From Desulfobulbus sp. (lineage in GTDB: Bacteria > Desulfobacterota > Desulfobulbia > Desulfobulbales > Desulfobulbaceae): DNA of 64,000 bases. The notes below the pieces were generated by a model. The model saw only the letters and a program-made list of their open reading frames with translations. It was not told the DNA's origin and searched no databases. Location: the NCBI GenBank assembly GCA_028684915.1, contig JAQUEZ010000005.1, positions 1 to 64,000 on the forward strand, given 5' to 3'. A program made the translations under genes and the position numbers. Position 1 is the stretch's first letter. Each line of letters opens with the position of its first letter. Positions 8,339 through 17,425 of the stretch are shown in pieces.

Positions 8339-10324
8339 TCAGCCCATCTGTTTTTTGGCCTCAACCAACTGATCAACAACCGAAGGATCAGCCAAGGTGG
8401 AGGTATCACCGAAATCCTTAAAGTCGTTGGCTGCGATCTTACGCAGAATCCGGCGCATGATCTTGCCGGAACGGGTCTTCGGTAGGCCCGGAGCCCATTG
8501 AATCACGTCAGGCGAGGCGATCGGCCCGATCTCCTTACGCACATGCTGACGCAGCTCGGCGCGCAACTCTTCGGTCTCTTCAGCCCAAGACATCAGGGTG
8601 ACATAGGCAAAAATAGCCTGCCCTTTGATCGGATGCGGCATACCAACGGCTGCAGCCTCGGCAACCGCCTCATGGGCAACCAGAGCGGACTCAATTTCCG
8701 CAGTCCCCAGACGATGGCCGGAAACATTAATAACGTCATCCAAACGGCCCATAATCCAGAAATAACCGTCCTCATCCTTACGCGCCCCGTCTTCCGGATC
8801 ATAGATATCCGCATAACGGTTGAAATAGGCTTTCTTGTAACGCTCCGGATTGCCGAAAACGCCACGGAGCATGCCCGGCCAGGGTTTGCGGATAACCAGA
8901 TGTCCGCCTTCGTTGGGGCTGGCCTCCTGACCCTCTTCGTTGAAGATAGCCGCATCGATACCCGGAAGTGGCAGGGTCGCAGAACCCGGCTTGAGCGGGG
9001 TGACGTACGGCAGGGCCGAAATCATGATACCACCGGTTTCAGTCTGCCACCAGGTGTCAACGATGGGCAACTTCTCCTTGCCGACATTGATGTGGTACCA
9101 CATCCAGGCCTCTGGGTTGATCGGCTCACCAACCGACCCGAGGATTCGCAGACTGGACATATCCCATTTTTTAGTCGGCTCAACGCCTTCGCGCATCAAC
9201 GCACGGATGGCAGTCGGTGCGGTATAAAAAATATTGACCTTGAATTTCTCGACAATTTTCCAGAACCGATCTGGCCCCGGATAGGAGGGCACGCCTTCAA
9301 ACATCACCGTGGTGCCACCCAGACCGAGAGGTCCATAAAGGATGTAACTATGGCCGGTAATCCAACCAAGATCGGCGGTGCACCAGTAGACATCGTCATC
9401 CTTGAGATCAAAAACCCACTGAGTGGTGTGCATGGCGTAGGTCAAATAGCCACCAGTGGTGTGAACAACACCCTTGGGTTTCCCAGTGGAACCGGAGGTA
9501 TAGAGGATAAAGAGCATGTCCTCGCTATCCATCGACTCGGGCTCACAGACCGAGGTGATATCCAGTCCATTGACCTCTTTGTGCCACCAGCAGTCACGCC
9601 CTTCCTGCATCTCGACCTCAATGCCGGCACGGCGAACAACAATACAGCTCTCCACACTGGGGCAGGTCAGCAGAGCCTCGTCGGCATTGGGCTTGAGCGG
9701 AATAGCCTTGCCGCCACGGAGTACGGCATCAGCGGTAATCAGCACCTTGGCGTGACAGTCCTCAATACGACTCTGCAGGGCCACGGCGGAAAAACCACCA
9801 AAGACCACCGAATGGACCGCCCCCAGACGAGCACAAGCCAAAAGCGAGATGGCAAGCTCCGGCACCATGGGCAGGTAAATGGCTACCCGGTCCCCTTTCT
9901 TGACGCCTTTCTTCCTGAGGACATTGGCAAAACGGCAGACCTCGTCGTGCAGCATCTGATAGGTATAGACACGCACGTCCTCTTCGGGCTCTCCCTGCCA
10001 GATGATAGCAGCTTTGTTGCGCCGACCATCGGTGAGATGGCGATCCAGACAGTTTACCGAGATATTGAGTTTGCCGCCAAGGAACCATTTCACCTCGGGG
10101 ATAGAAAGGTCGCATTCAAGCACTGTGTCCCATTTCTTGTCCCAGGTGACCAATTCTTCAGCCCGCTCGGCCCAGAATCCTTCCGGATCTTTCATGGAGT
10201 GGGCATAGGCCTTTTTGTACTCCTCCATCGATTTAACCCAGGCCTGGTCACGGCCGTCTTTCGGTGGTTGAAATACCTTTCCTTCGGCCAACAAACTGGT
10301 GATCTTATCTTCCATTGCACTCAT
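8339..10324 (-). CDS. acs: Acetyl-CoA synthetase, AMP-forming
   Basis: The 661-residue enzyme makes acetyl-CoA from acetate, ATP and CoA through acetyl-AMP. Length and sequence follow Acs closely: the P-loop [14 protein letters not shown], the WWQTETGG substrate-pocket motif, and the C-terminal [17 protein letters not shown] whose lysine is the conserved acetylation target in this family. GGAGGGGGAAG precedes the ATG at 10324. It stands alone between its terminator (8237-8280) and a leader of several hundred bases with hairpins, so it is probably monocistronic. In a sulfate reducer it would serve acetate uptake or recycling. Confidence 0.96.
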   Translation of the reverse strand: MSAMEDKITSLLAEGKVFQPPKDGRDQAWVKSMEEYKKAYAHSMKDPEGFWAERAEELVTWDKKWDTVLECDLSIPEVKWFLGGKLNISVNCLDRHLTDGRRNKAAIIWQGEPEEDVRVYTYQMLHDEVCRFANVLRKKGVKKGDRVAIYLPMVPELAISLLACARLGAVHSVVFGGFSAVALQSRIEDCHAKVLITADAVLRGGKAIPLKPNADEALLTCPSVESCIVVRRAGIEVEMQEGRDCWWHKEVNGLDITSVCEPESMDSEDMLFILYTSGSTGKPKGVVHTTGGYLTYAMHTTQWVFDLKDDDVYWCTADLGWITGHSYILYGPLGLGGTTVMFEGVPSYPGPDRFWKIVEKFKVNIFYTAPTAIRALMREGVEPTKKWDMSSLRILGSVGEPINPEAWMWYHINVGKEKLPIVDTWWQTETGGIMISALPYVTPLKPGSATLPLPGIDAAIFNEEGQEASPNEGGHLVIRKPWPGMLRGVFGNPERYKKAYFNRYADIYDPEDGARKDEDGYFWIMGRLDDVINVSGHRLGTAEIESALVAHEAVAEAAAVGMPHPIKGQAIFAYVTLMSWAEETEELRAELRQHVRKEIGPIASPDVIQWAPGLPKTRSGKIMRRILRKIAANDFKDFGDTSTLADPSVVDQLVEAKKQMG

Positions 10325-10816
10325 AATACTTCCCCCTCCACAAAAAAACCGCTTGTTCCAAAAAGTTCATCCCTTGAGAGCGGCATACGTAACTCAACCG
10401 GAATGAACACCTTCTTCAAGTCTCCCGCCACAGCGAGCAGGTAGCAACGAGAGGGCACCTCGCCCCTAGTCCCGTCTCAAAGCCACTTTGCTTACCCGGC
10501 AAGACTCCTGACTAAAATATGTACAGGAGATTTTGAAAAAAAGAAAACCTTTAGCAAAAAAAATCGACGACAAAAACGCATTTTTTGCAAAAAATACTCA
10601 ATACCGGAAAAATTCGCACTATCCCATCAACTAAACCGAGCAAACTCTTCAATTTCTCTATAATTTTCACTTATTTCCAGGGGACAGCCCGGCTTCATTT
10701 GCACAAATCGCCCAACCGAGATAGCCGTCTCCGTTTTCACCTAATATTTGCCCTTTGACAGAAAAGCAGGGGGTGCTTAATTATTTCATTAAATTATTAA
10801 GCAGCTAGGGGTTCCA
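10325..10816. other. acs leader and ArsR upstream region
   Basis: The 492-base divergent region has no gene. On the acs side there is a compact hairpin CAAAG-CCA-CTTTG (10478-10490), a GGGC/GCCC stem within 10453-10466, and an inverted repeat CTCCTG (10505-10510) / CAGGAG (10524-10529) that could be an operator. The centre (10530-10690) is A/T-rich with poly-A and poly-T runs. I compared it from memory with glycine, GEMM, ydaO and THF riboswitch consensus and saw no match. The ArsR promoter is at 10755-10783. Confidence 0.5.
10755..10802 (+). promoter_or_regulatory. Autoregulated sigma70-type promoter and operator of the ArsR gene
   Basis: A perfect -35 TTGACA (10755-10760) is followed after 17 bp by TAATTA (10778-10783). 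The -10 box lies inside a near-perfect palindrome, GCTTAATTAT (10775-10784) and ATTATTAAGC (10793-10802), with one mismatch per arm. This is the usual place for an ArsR-family operator, so repression by the downstream gene product is a reasonable inference. Confidence 0.7.
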
Positions 10817-11119
10817 ATGGAAAAAAAGGACATCAACGCCATTGCATCACTGTTAAAATCAATGGCACACCCTATTCGGCTGGAGATTCTCTGCTGTCTG
10901 CGGGGAGGAGAATTGACGGTTGCTGATTTGCAGGCCACGGTACAGACAACCGACGGCAACCTCTCCCAGCATTTAGCCGTGCTCCGTAATCAGGGAATCA
11001 TCACTTGTCGGCGGGAAGCCAACTTCATCTACAATCAGATCAACGACAACAGGGTCCTGACTTTGATGAACAGCCTCCAGGCGATATACTGCCCGGCCCT
11101 TCCAAAGGATAACCATTGA
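10817..11119 (+). CDS. ArsR/SmtB-family transcriptional repressor
   Basis: This 100-residue winged helix-turn-helix protein reads KSMAHPIRLEILCCL (helix 1-2), then TVADLQ...DGNLSQHLAVLRNQGII for the recognition helix and wing. It has few cysteines (two adjacent at 26-27, then C56 and C92), so it may be a thiol- or persulfide-sensing member such as BigR/SqrR rather than a metal sensor; that is inference from the cysteines and the DUF2892 neighbour. AGGGG precedes the ATG at 10817. A palindrome overlapping its own promoter supports autorepression. Confidence 0.85.
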   Translation: MEKKDINAIASLLKSMAHPIRLEILCCLRGGELTVADLQATVQTTDGNLSQHLAVLRNQGIITCRREANFIYNQINDNRVLTLMNSLQAIYCPALPKDNH

Positions 11120-11228
11120 TGGACTCGTAAAAAATCAGATATACAAGGAGTCGCGCTTTTTTCGGCGCAAAAGCGTACATATAATATTTCACGCTATGAC
11201 GCAGTAGATCAAAGGTATAACGACGCAA
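11115..11228 (+). repeat. Dispersed intergenic repeat, copy D
   Basis: The spacer between the ArsR and DUF2892 genes begins TTGATGGACTCGTAAAAAATC and continues ATATACAAGG...GCGCAAAAGCGTACATA...GACGCAGTAGATC. Read on the minus strand it ends TTTTTTACGAGTCCATCAA, the same terminal word as copies A and B. The match to 7966-8062 covers about 95 bases with many substitutions. Confidence 0.5.
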
Positions 11229-11266
11229 TCACTCTTACATTGCCGCAGCTCAAACAGGAGGCCACC

Positions 11267-11476
11267 ATGATCATCACCGATTGGATTCACGTTATTGCCG
11301 GTTCTTTTATTCTCCTCAGCCTGGCCTTGGGTGTGGACAGCTCCCCCCTCTTTGTCAGCCGCTACTGGTTGTTTTTCACCGCCTTTGTCGGCGCCAACCT
11401 GCTCCAATTCGGCTTCAGTAAATTCTGCCCGCTGGGAATCATCCTCAAAAAATTGGGGGTAGCCGAAAGCCGCTGA
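11267..11476 (+). CDS. DUF2892 (YgaP-like) inner-membrane protein
   Basis: A 69-residue membrane protein with two predicted hydrophobic helices (WIHVIAGSFILLSLALGV and WLFFTAFVGANLLQFG), ending in the family signature FCPLGIILKKLGV. The ATG at 11267 has AGGAGG at 11256-11261; the longer open frame from 11240 does not. DUF2892 domains form the membrane anchor of YgaP-type rhodaneses and often accompany ArsR/BigR regulators in sulfide-responsive loci. The role is therefore likely sulfur-related, but the molecular function is unknown. Confidence 0.85.
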   Translation: MIITDWIHVIAGSFILLSLALGVDSSPLFVSRYWLFFTAFVGANLLQFGFSKFCPLGIILKKLGVAESR

Positions 11477-11505
11477 TTCCCCGTCGTCAGGGCCACAGCA
11501 GAAGA

Positions 11506-12900
11506 TCAGATCCTCTCGCTCCGGCGGGACCACAGACGAGGAATGCACACCCCCCCAACGATACAGAGGCCAATAATCAGGTACCAGGGGAGGCTGCCTA
11601 TACTGAGCCTAAAGGCCTGATCCTCTAACTGACTGGCGGCCCAATCGACGTGAACCACCTTCTGTGCTTCACGAAAATGCTGAACCAGCGTCGCAAAGAC
11701 TAGGCCGATAAAACCGTAGGCCGCATTAAAAGCAAGCCCCTTAAAACTGAGCACCGTGGCCCGTTGATGTGACGGCGTCAAGGTATTGAGATAATGGCTG
11801 GTGAAAAAACTGGTCAGCATCAGGCCGATAAAGACCGCCACCATGGGTAGAATCCCCACATAAGGCAGGAACAGTGCCAGCAAAAAGAGCACAGCCACCA
11901 TGGCGACTGCAAGTATGCCCGCATTTTTCCCCGGCGAAAAACGTTCACTCATCCAGCGGGCCAACCGGGGCACGAAGAGCCCTACGACTGCCACCAGAGA
12001 ACCCAGTAGGCCAAAACTAGCCTCGGGCAAACCAATCAGCCGGTAGTATTTACTGGTCAGGGTGACAATCATCCGTAGGGTATGGTCAAAGGTCATAGCA
12101 AAGAGAATTACGGCCAAAGCCATGGGTGTTTGCAAAATCCACCTGCCTGCCTGCAGGGTCAATCGGGAAAGTTCCCACAGACCAACTTTATCGGCATCAA
12201 CTGCACGCCGCGCCTTTCCCGGTTCCTCCATGCGCAGGGTTGTAAACAGCGCCAACAGGGCAAAAACCAGGGTCAGGTAAAGGGGAAAACGCATAGAGAC
12301 CTGTTGCGTGATCTCCCAAGTATATCCAAACCAAGCCGCGACCCTGTTAATCAAACCGGGATCGTAGACTGCTGCCCCCACCGTCATTGCAACAATATAG
12401 CCCAGGTTTTGGGCCCGCATCTGCACATCCAGCACCCGCGGCCACTGTTTTTCCATGCCATGAATAACCAGAGTATCGTAGGCCAAGGCCTCGTCAGCAC
12501 CACTGGCCATGGCCTCGGCCAGACCACTCAGTATGCGGTTGACGAAAAAGGCGACAAAGACCCAGCGTGGATGAGCCAAGGGCACAAAGGCAAGCACCGA
12601 TATCTCAGCAACCATCAACAGCGAGGTGGCCACTAGCAGTTGTTTGCGCCCCAACAGATCCGCCAATGCCCCAGAAGGCACTTCGGCAAGAACGATGGTC
12701 ACCGCCCAAACTGTATTCAACAGGGCAAATTGCTCGAGGCTGAGGCCGAAATCAAGAAAGAGGATGGTGAACACCGGATAATAAAACCGGGCATTAAAAA
12801 ACACCCGGAAAAGAACAAACCAGCGAATATTGGCCAGGTCAAAAATCCCGGTCAAGGCTTGGTCCGAGTCAGTTTCTTTTTTTTTCTCAAGATCGGGCAC
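11506..12900 (-). CDS. Major facilitator superfamily transporter
   Basis: About 464 residues with roughly twelve hydrophobic segments and the MFS loop 2-3 signature GALADLLGRKQLL near residue 85. A conserved acidic loop, SGADEALAYDTL, follows helix 4; that feature is typical of the subfamily often annotated as multidrug or sugar efflux. I prefer the GTG at 12900 because AGGAGG sits eight bases upstream; the frame remains open to 12945 without a ribosome site. It is convergent with the ArsR/DUF2892 pair and divergent from the c-di-GMP gene. The substrate is unknown. Confidence 0.85.
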   Translation of the reverse strand: MPDLEKKKETDSDQALTGIFDLANIRWFVLFRVFFNARFYYPVFTILFLDFGLSLEQFALLNTVWAVTIVLAEVPSGALADLLGRKQLLVATSLLMVAEISVLAFVPLAHPRWVFVAFFVNRILSGLAEAMASGADEALAYDTLVIHGMEKQWPRVLDVQMRAQNLGYIVAMTVGAAVYDPGLINRVAAWFGYTWEITQQVSMRFPLYLTLVFALLALFTTLRMEEPGKARRAVDADKVGLWELSRLTLQAGRWILQTPMALAVILFAMTFDHTLRMIVTLTSKYYRLIGLPEASFGLLGSLVAVVGLFVPRLARWMSERFSPGKNAGILAVAMVAVLFLLALFLPYVGILPMVAVFIGLMLTSFFTSHYLNTLTPSHQRATVLSFKGLAFNAAYGFIGLVFATLVQHFREAQKVVHVDWAASQLEDQAFRLSIGSLPWYLIIGLCIVGGVCIPRLWSRRSERI

Positions 12901-13199
12901 GATCCCTCCTTTAAACCCCAACACCCCAAAGGACAGCAACACCAAGGGGCCCGTCGATGGAGACGGGGCAGAATCTCATTTTTTTGAACCTCAAATGAAC
13001 CAATGAAGGGCTTTCGGCAAAGCTGCAGGCTTGGAAATGCGTGGACTATTGCTGAATTTTTTTCTATTATTCTTAGCAATCATGCATATCTAGTGGATGT
13101 TTTTTCTCCGGCACCCGGAGGCCCCTGCAACCACCCAACACTCATCCCAAAGCATCTAGCCCGGTGTTGCCGCCATAATTTGCAGCGGTGGGATCAGCC

Positions 13200-16139
13200 A
13201 TGACCATACGAACCAAAATTTTTTCCAGCTATACACTGTTTCTTCTCTTACCGCTATTAGCGGCGCTGGGAGTCGGTGGCTACGTTGGTGCGTGCAAAGA
13301 GCGACAGGCGCTGGAGCAACAGGCCATTGCCTCCGTTGCCGCACTCCAGCAAAACACACGGACTGCCGCCGATGCCGCCATGACGCAGGCACTGCGTACT
13401 AGCGCTGAAAACAGTCGGCTCATTCTTCAGTCGCTCTACCAAAAAAGCCGTTCCGGCTCCCTCTCCCCGGACAAGGCTCAGTGGTTGGCCCAAGAGGCCT
13501 TGATCGCACAGTTGAGTGACGCAGCAAACAGTTTACTGTGCATCGACAAACAAGGTTTGATTCTGGTGCATCCCAACAAGGTCCTGCTCCGCACCCATCT
13601 GGACAGCGAGCTGCTCCTCCGATTACGCTCCGCCAGCAACGGTGGCATCATTCACCCGCTGATCGAGGGCCAACAACCCGCCGTGTACAGCAAAGCCGAG
13701 TTCCCCCCTTGGGGGTGGACCATTGTCGCCTTCTGGTCCACGGAGAAATTCCCCCGCCTGTTACAACTCGATCAGCTTTCCCAGACCATGGCATCCTTCA
13801 TCTGCGGATCGCTTTCCTGCCAACCCTTTGTTGTTGATTCCGAAGCAGCCTTTTGGCCTCCTCCCCCCACGGGAGTGCCCGGTGGCTTGCCCCAAGAACG
13901 TTGGACAGCTCTAGGTCGAGAACTGATTGGCCAGCAGCAGGGTTCCATGAACTGGAATCCCAATCCCAATGACCCACTGGGCAAGCGTAGCCTCTTTTTC
14001 GCTCCCACGCCCGAGCTCCATCTCGTGAGCGGGGTGGCGATTCCGACCAGCGAACTTACCCGCCCCATGACTCGGTTTTACCAGCTCTGCGGGCTCATCC
14101 TTTTTCCCGGCGCCCTCCTCTTGCTTGGCCTGAGTTATCTGCTCGCCCGACGCATAAGTCGCCCCTTGCAGGATCTGGTCACCCTACTCGAGCAACCAGA
14201 ACAGCATCACTTCGACCAAGAATGCCGCACTCTAGCCTCTGAAGAATGCATGCGCATCGTTACCTCCTGTCGCCAAATGCTCAACTCCCTCAACAATCAG
14301 CAGCGAATGCTTAGAGAGGAACAGGAGACCAACGCGTCTATCCAGCAGCAACTGCACCAGGAAATTACCATTCGGCAGGAAGCGGAACACAAACTCCAGG
14401 CCGAAAACAGCACCCGCAGAAGTGCGGAAAAATACCTTCTGCTCTTTAAAAACATTTTCGACAATGCCATTGAAGGTATCTATATCACCGACCCGAAAGG
14501 CCGCATCCTCACCACCAACAACTCCTTTTCCCGCATAACCGGCTATCCGGCTTCAGAAGTCATCGGCCAACACCCTGCCCTGCTCGCCTCCACACCCCAG
14601 GTGGAAAGCACCTTTGTGGCCATATGGAAGAACCTACCACAGGCCAATTCCTGGTCTGGGGAGATCTGGAACCGCAAGAAGGATGGCTCAATCTACCCGC
14701 AATGGCTCTCTGTGAGCGTCATCCGTAATGAAGAGCAGGAAATAACCCACTACTTTGCTTTTTTTCATGACATCACCGAGCTTAAACGCAAAGAAAAACA
14801 GATTTCCATCCTTGCCTACAGCGACGCACTGACCAAACTCCCCAACCGGACCGCCCTGGAACACCGCCTAACCAAGGCCATCGCCCGAGCAGGCCGCGAA
14901 AACCGGATCTTAGCCATTTTCTTCATCGACCTGGATAACTTTAAAAATATCAACGATTCCATGGGCCATGACAAAGGAGACCAGGTGCTGATCGAAGTGG
15001 CGGACCGGCTCTCCGCCACCATCCGTAGCGAGGACACCCTCTCACGCCTTGGTGGCGACGAATTTATATTACTCAGCGAAAGCATTGATAACGAAAACGC
15101 GGTCTACAACCTGGCCAGCCGCATCCTGGCTTCGCTCAAGCAACCAATCCGCCTCCACCCGAACACGATTTACGTCAACGCCAGTATCGGTATCTCCATC
15201 TATCCCAATGACGGCCGCAGCTCCCAGGAACTGATCAAAAATGCCGACATGGCCATGTACAAGGCCAAGAGCGAGGGGAAAAACAAGTTCGTCATGTTCA
15301 CCCAGGAGATGAACGAAAAGCTGCTCAACCGGATTCGGATCGAAAATGCGATTCGCAGTGGCCTGAAGCAACACGAATTCACCGTATTTTACCAACCAAA
15401 AATCAACTTGGTCAACGAGAGGCCGACCTCCTTTGAGGCCCTGGTCCGCTGGCGGAAAAACAACACCATCATCACCCCGGACCAGTTTATCCCCATTGCC
15501 GAAGAATCGGGACTGATTGATGAGATGAGCTTGTATGTCCTTGATGAGGTCTGTATATTCCTCAGCAAAATACAGGCACACAATCTCCAGCGCCTGCCGA
15601 TCAGCGTCAACATGTCGCCTAGGACTTTCAACCAGAAGAATATCGTCGAAACCATCGACACCATTCTCGGCGCACATCGAATCAATCACCAGCTGATCGA
15701 ATTTGAGATTACAGAAACCACCGCCATGAAGGACGTACAGCACTCCCTGGAAACCATGCACCGCTTTCGCGAACGCGGTATCCGCTTTTCCATCGACGAT
15801 TTCGGCACCGGCTATTCCTCACTGAGCTACCTCAGTGAGATGCCGGTCTCGACCCTGAAAATCGACAAGCGTTTTATCCATACCGGAGATCTCAACAGCC
15901 GCAGCATCGTCTCCACCATCACCGCCATGTCCAAGCAGATGCAACTCAACGTGGTGGCCGAAGGCGTGGAGACCAAAGACCAACTGCATTGGTTGCGCCA
16001 GATCGGCTGCAACGAAGTTCAAGGCTTTTATTTTGCCAGGCCCATGCCGGACAAGGATACACTCCACTACATGCATATTGCCGCCGATGCTGCTGCTGCT
16101 GAGGACGAAGCCATCGCCCCTCCCGCACTGCCCCACTGA
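13200..16139 (+). CDS. Membrane sensor with PAS, GGDEF and EAL domains (c-di-GMP turnover)
   Basis: This 979-residue protein has a membrane helix at about 8-28, a periplasmic cache-like sensor region to about 285, a second helix near 300-320 with a HAMP-like linker and a coiled coil, a PAS domain (about 430-545), GGDEF (about 555-710) and EAL (about 725-965). Both catalytic halves look intact: [10 protein letters not shown] with an upstream RSED inhibitory-site motif, and [35 protein letters not shown] and VVAEGVET. It could synthesise and degrade cyclic di-GMP. ATG 13200 is preferred to GTG 13188. LetA starts six bases after its stop, so co-transcription is likely. Confidence 0.9.
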   Translation: MTIRTKIFSSYTLFLLLPLLAALGVGGYVGACKERQALEQQAIASVAALQQNTRTAADAAMTQALRTSAENSRLILQSLYQKSRSGSLSPDKAQWLAQEALIAQLSDAANSLLCIDKQGLILVHPNKVLLRTHLDSELLLRLRSASNGGIIHPLIEGQQPAVYSKAEFPPWGWTIVAFWSTEKFPRLLQLDQLSQTMASFICGSLSCQPFVVDSEAAFWPPPPTGVPGGLPQERWTALGRELIGQQQGSMNWNPNPNDPLGKRSLFFAPTPELHLVSGVAIPTSELTRPMTRFYQLCGLILFPGALLLLGLSYLLARRISRPLQDLVTLLEQPEQHHFDQECRTLASEECMRIVTSCRQMLNSLNNQQRMLREEQETNASIQQQLHQEITIRQEAEHKLQAENSTRRSAEKYLLLFKNIFDNAIEGIYITDPKGRILTTNNSFSRITGYPASEVIGQHPALLASTPQVESTFVAIWKNLPQANSWSGEIWNRKKDGSIYPQWLSVSVIRNEEQEITHYFAFFHDITELKRKEKQISILAYSDALTKLPNRTALEHRLTKAIARAGRENRILAIFFIDLDNFKNINDSMGHDKGDQVLIEVADRLSATIRSEDTLSRLGGDEFILLSESIDNENAVYNLASRILASLKQPIRLHPNTIYVNASIGISIYPNDGRSSQELIKNADMAMYKAKSEGKNKFVMFTQEMNEKLLNRIRIENAIRSGLKQHEFTVFYQPKINLVNERPTSFEALVRWRKNNTIITPDQFIPIAEESGLIDEMSLYVLDEVCIFLSKIQAHNLQRLPISVNMSPRTFNQKNIVETIDTILGAHRINHQLIEFEITETTAMKDVQHSLETMHRFRERGIRFSIDDFGTGYSSLSYLSEMPVSTLKIDKRFIHTGDLNSRSIVSTITAMSKQMQLNVVAEGVETKDQLHWLRQIGCNEVQGFYFARPMPDKDTLHYMHIAADAAAAEDEAIAPPALPH

Positions 16140-16145
16140 ATTCCC

Positions 16146-17420
16146 ATGCCTATTCCCGAGCCCGCCCCTACCCTTTCCCAGGTAATAGTCTGCCCCAGCT
16201 GCAGCCTGATCCTGCAGCCGCCTCGCCTGCAACCTAATCAGGTGGCCATCTGTCCGCGCTGTTCCCGGCAAATCCATCGGTATAAACGCCACCCGATCCA
16301 GAAAGGTTTGGCGTTAAGCCTCACCGGTCTACTGCTCTACCTGCCAGCTAATCTGCTGCCACTCTTGACCTTTTCCGTGCTTGGCATCAACAGTCGCAGC
16401 TCAATTCTTGAGGCCTGCGCACACATGTTTGCAAGCGGGCAGTATTTTGTCGGCACGATCGTGGTGCTGACCACGCTGGTCTTTCCGCTCCTCCTCTTGA
16501 CCTCGCTTCTTCTGGTAACAGTCGGATTGACGAGAGGTCGCCGAAGCCCATTCATACCGCCCCTGTTCCGTGCCTATCACCACTTGGGCGAGTGGTCCAT
16601 GACCGATGTTTTTTTGGTCGGGGTATTGATCACCATCATCAAGATGTCGCATATGGCCTCGGTCTCGCTCAACGCCGGTTTTTTCTGCCTTGTCGGCCTG
16701 GTGATGACCACGGTGGCCGCACAGACGGCGATTGATCCGCAACTATTCTGGTCGATGATGGAGGAGATTCCGCACCAACCAGCCGTTTTGCCGCAGTCTA
16801 CCGACCCGACCGATTACCTCCTCTGCCACGATTGCCACAAGCTGTTGCCTGCCGACTACCGGCAGACCTCTGGCCGGAGCCACTGCCCCCGCTGCGGCCA
16901 TATTTTGCACCAACGCAAACAGAACAGCATTACCCGCACTTGGGCCTTGCTGCTGACCGCCGTCGTCCTCACCGTGCCAGCCAACCTGCTGCCGATTATG
17001 GAGGTCGATTACTTCGGGGTTCCGGATCGGTCCACCATCATGGATGGAATCATTTACTTTTTCAAAGAGGGCTCCTACGGTATTGGCCTAGTGATATTTA
17101 TTGCTTCGATCCTGGTGCCACTGTTCAAGGTTATCGGATTGGTGATCATCCTCTTCTCCATCCACTTTCGCTGGCGCAGCTCGCTCAGGCACAAGGCGGT
17201 GATGTTTCGCTTCATCGAATTCATCGGCCGCTGGTCCATGCTGGACATCTTCGTCATCACCCTGCTTTGTTCCTTGGCACAGTTCGGCTTTCTCTCGTCA
17301 ATCTCTGCCGCACCTGCCTCTTACTACTTCACCGGGGTGGTTCTTTCGACCATGTTCGCCGCCCTCAGTTTTGACCCCCGCCTCCTCTGGGATGCGGCCA
17401 GAGCCGCTGAAACCAAGTAA
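16146..17420 (+). CDS. letA: LetA/PqiA-family inner-membrane protein of a lipid transport system
   Basis: This 424-residue PqiA-domain protein is made of two related halves. Each half begins with a zinc-ribbon pair (CPSCSL...CPRCSR near residue 14 and CHDCHKL...CPRCGH near 228) followed by about four hydrophobic helices, and each holds the conserved LPANLLPLL/VPANLLPIM segment. LetA/PqiA proteins form the inner-membrane partner of MCE tunnels that carry lipids between membranes. The seven-MCE protein immediately downstream (5 bp) points to LetA rather than PqiA. It has no convincing ribosome site, so it may be translated by coupling with the upstream gene. Confidence 0.88.
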   Translation: MPIPEPAPTLSQVIVCPSCSLILQPPRLQPNQVAICPRCSRQIHRYKRHPIQKGLALSLTGLLLYLPANLLPLLTFSVLGINSRSSILEACAHMFASGQYFVGTIVVLTTLVFPLLLLTSLLLVTVGLTRGRRSPFIPPLFRAYHHLGEWSMTDVFLVGVLITIIKMSHMASVSLNAGFFCLVGLVMTTVAAQTAIDPQLFWSMMEEIPHQPAVLPQSTDPTDYLLCHDCHKLLPADYRQTSGRSHCPRCGHILHQRKQNSITRTWALLLTAVVLTVPANLLPIMEVDYFGVPDRSTIMDGIIYFFKEGSYGIGLVIFIASILVPLFKVIGLVIILFSIHFRWRSSLRHKAVMFRFIEFIGRWSMLDIFVITLLCSLAQFGFLSSISAAPASYYFTGVVLSTMFAALSFDPRLLWDAARAAETK

Positions 17421-17425
17421 CTCCT

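Noticed and set aside
8498..10444. 648-codon open frame on the plus strand across acs
   Set aside because: It is antisense to the intact acs coding frame, has no family motif, and its amino-acid makeup follows the third-codon-position bias of the real gene.
10441..10530. GEMM c-di-GMP or ydaO-type riboswitch in the acs leader
   Set aside because: Some words (GCAAAG, GGTAGC) recall these aptamers, but order and stems do not fit either consensus.
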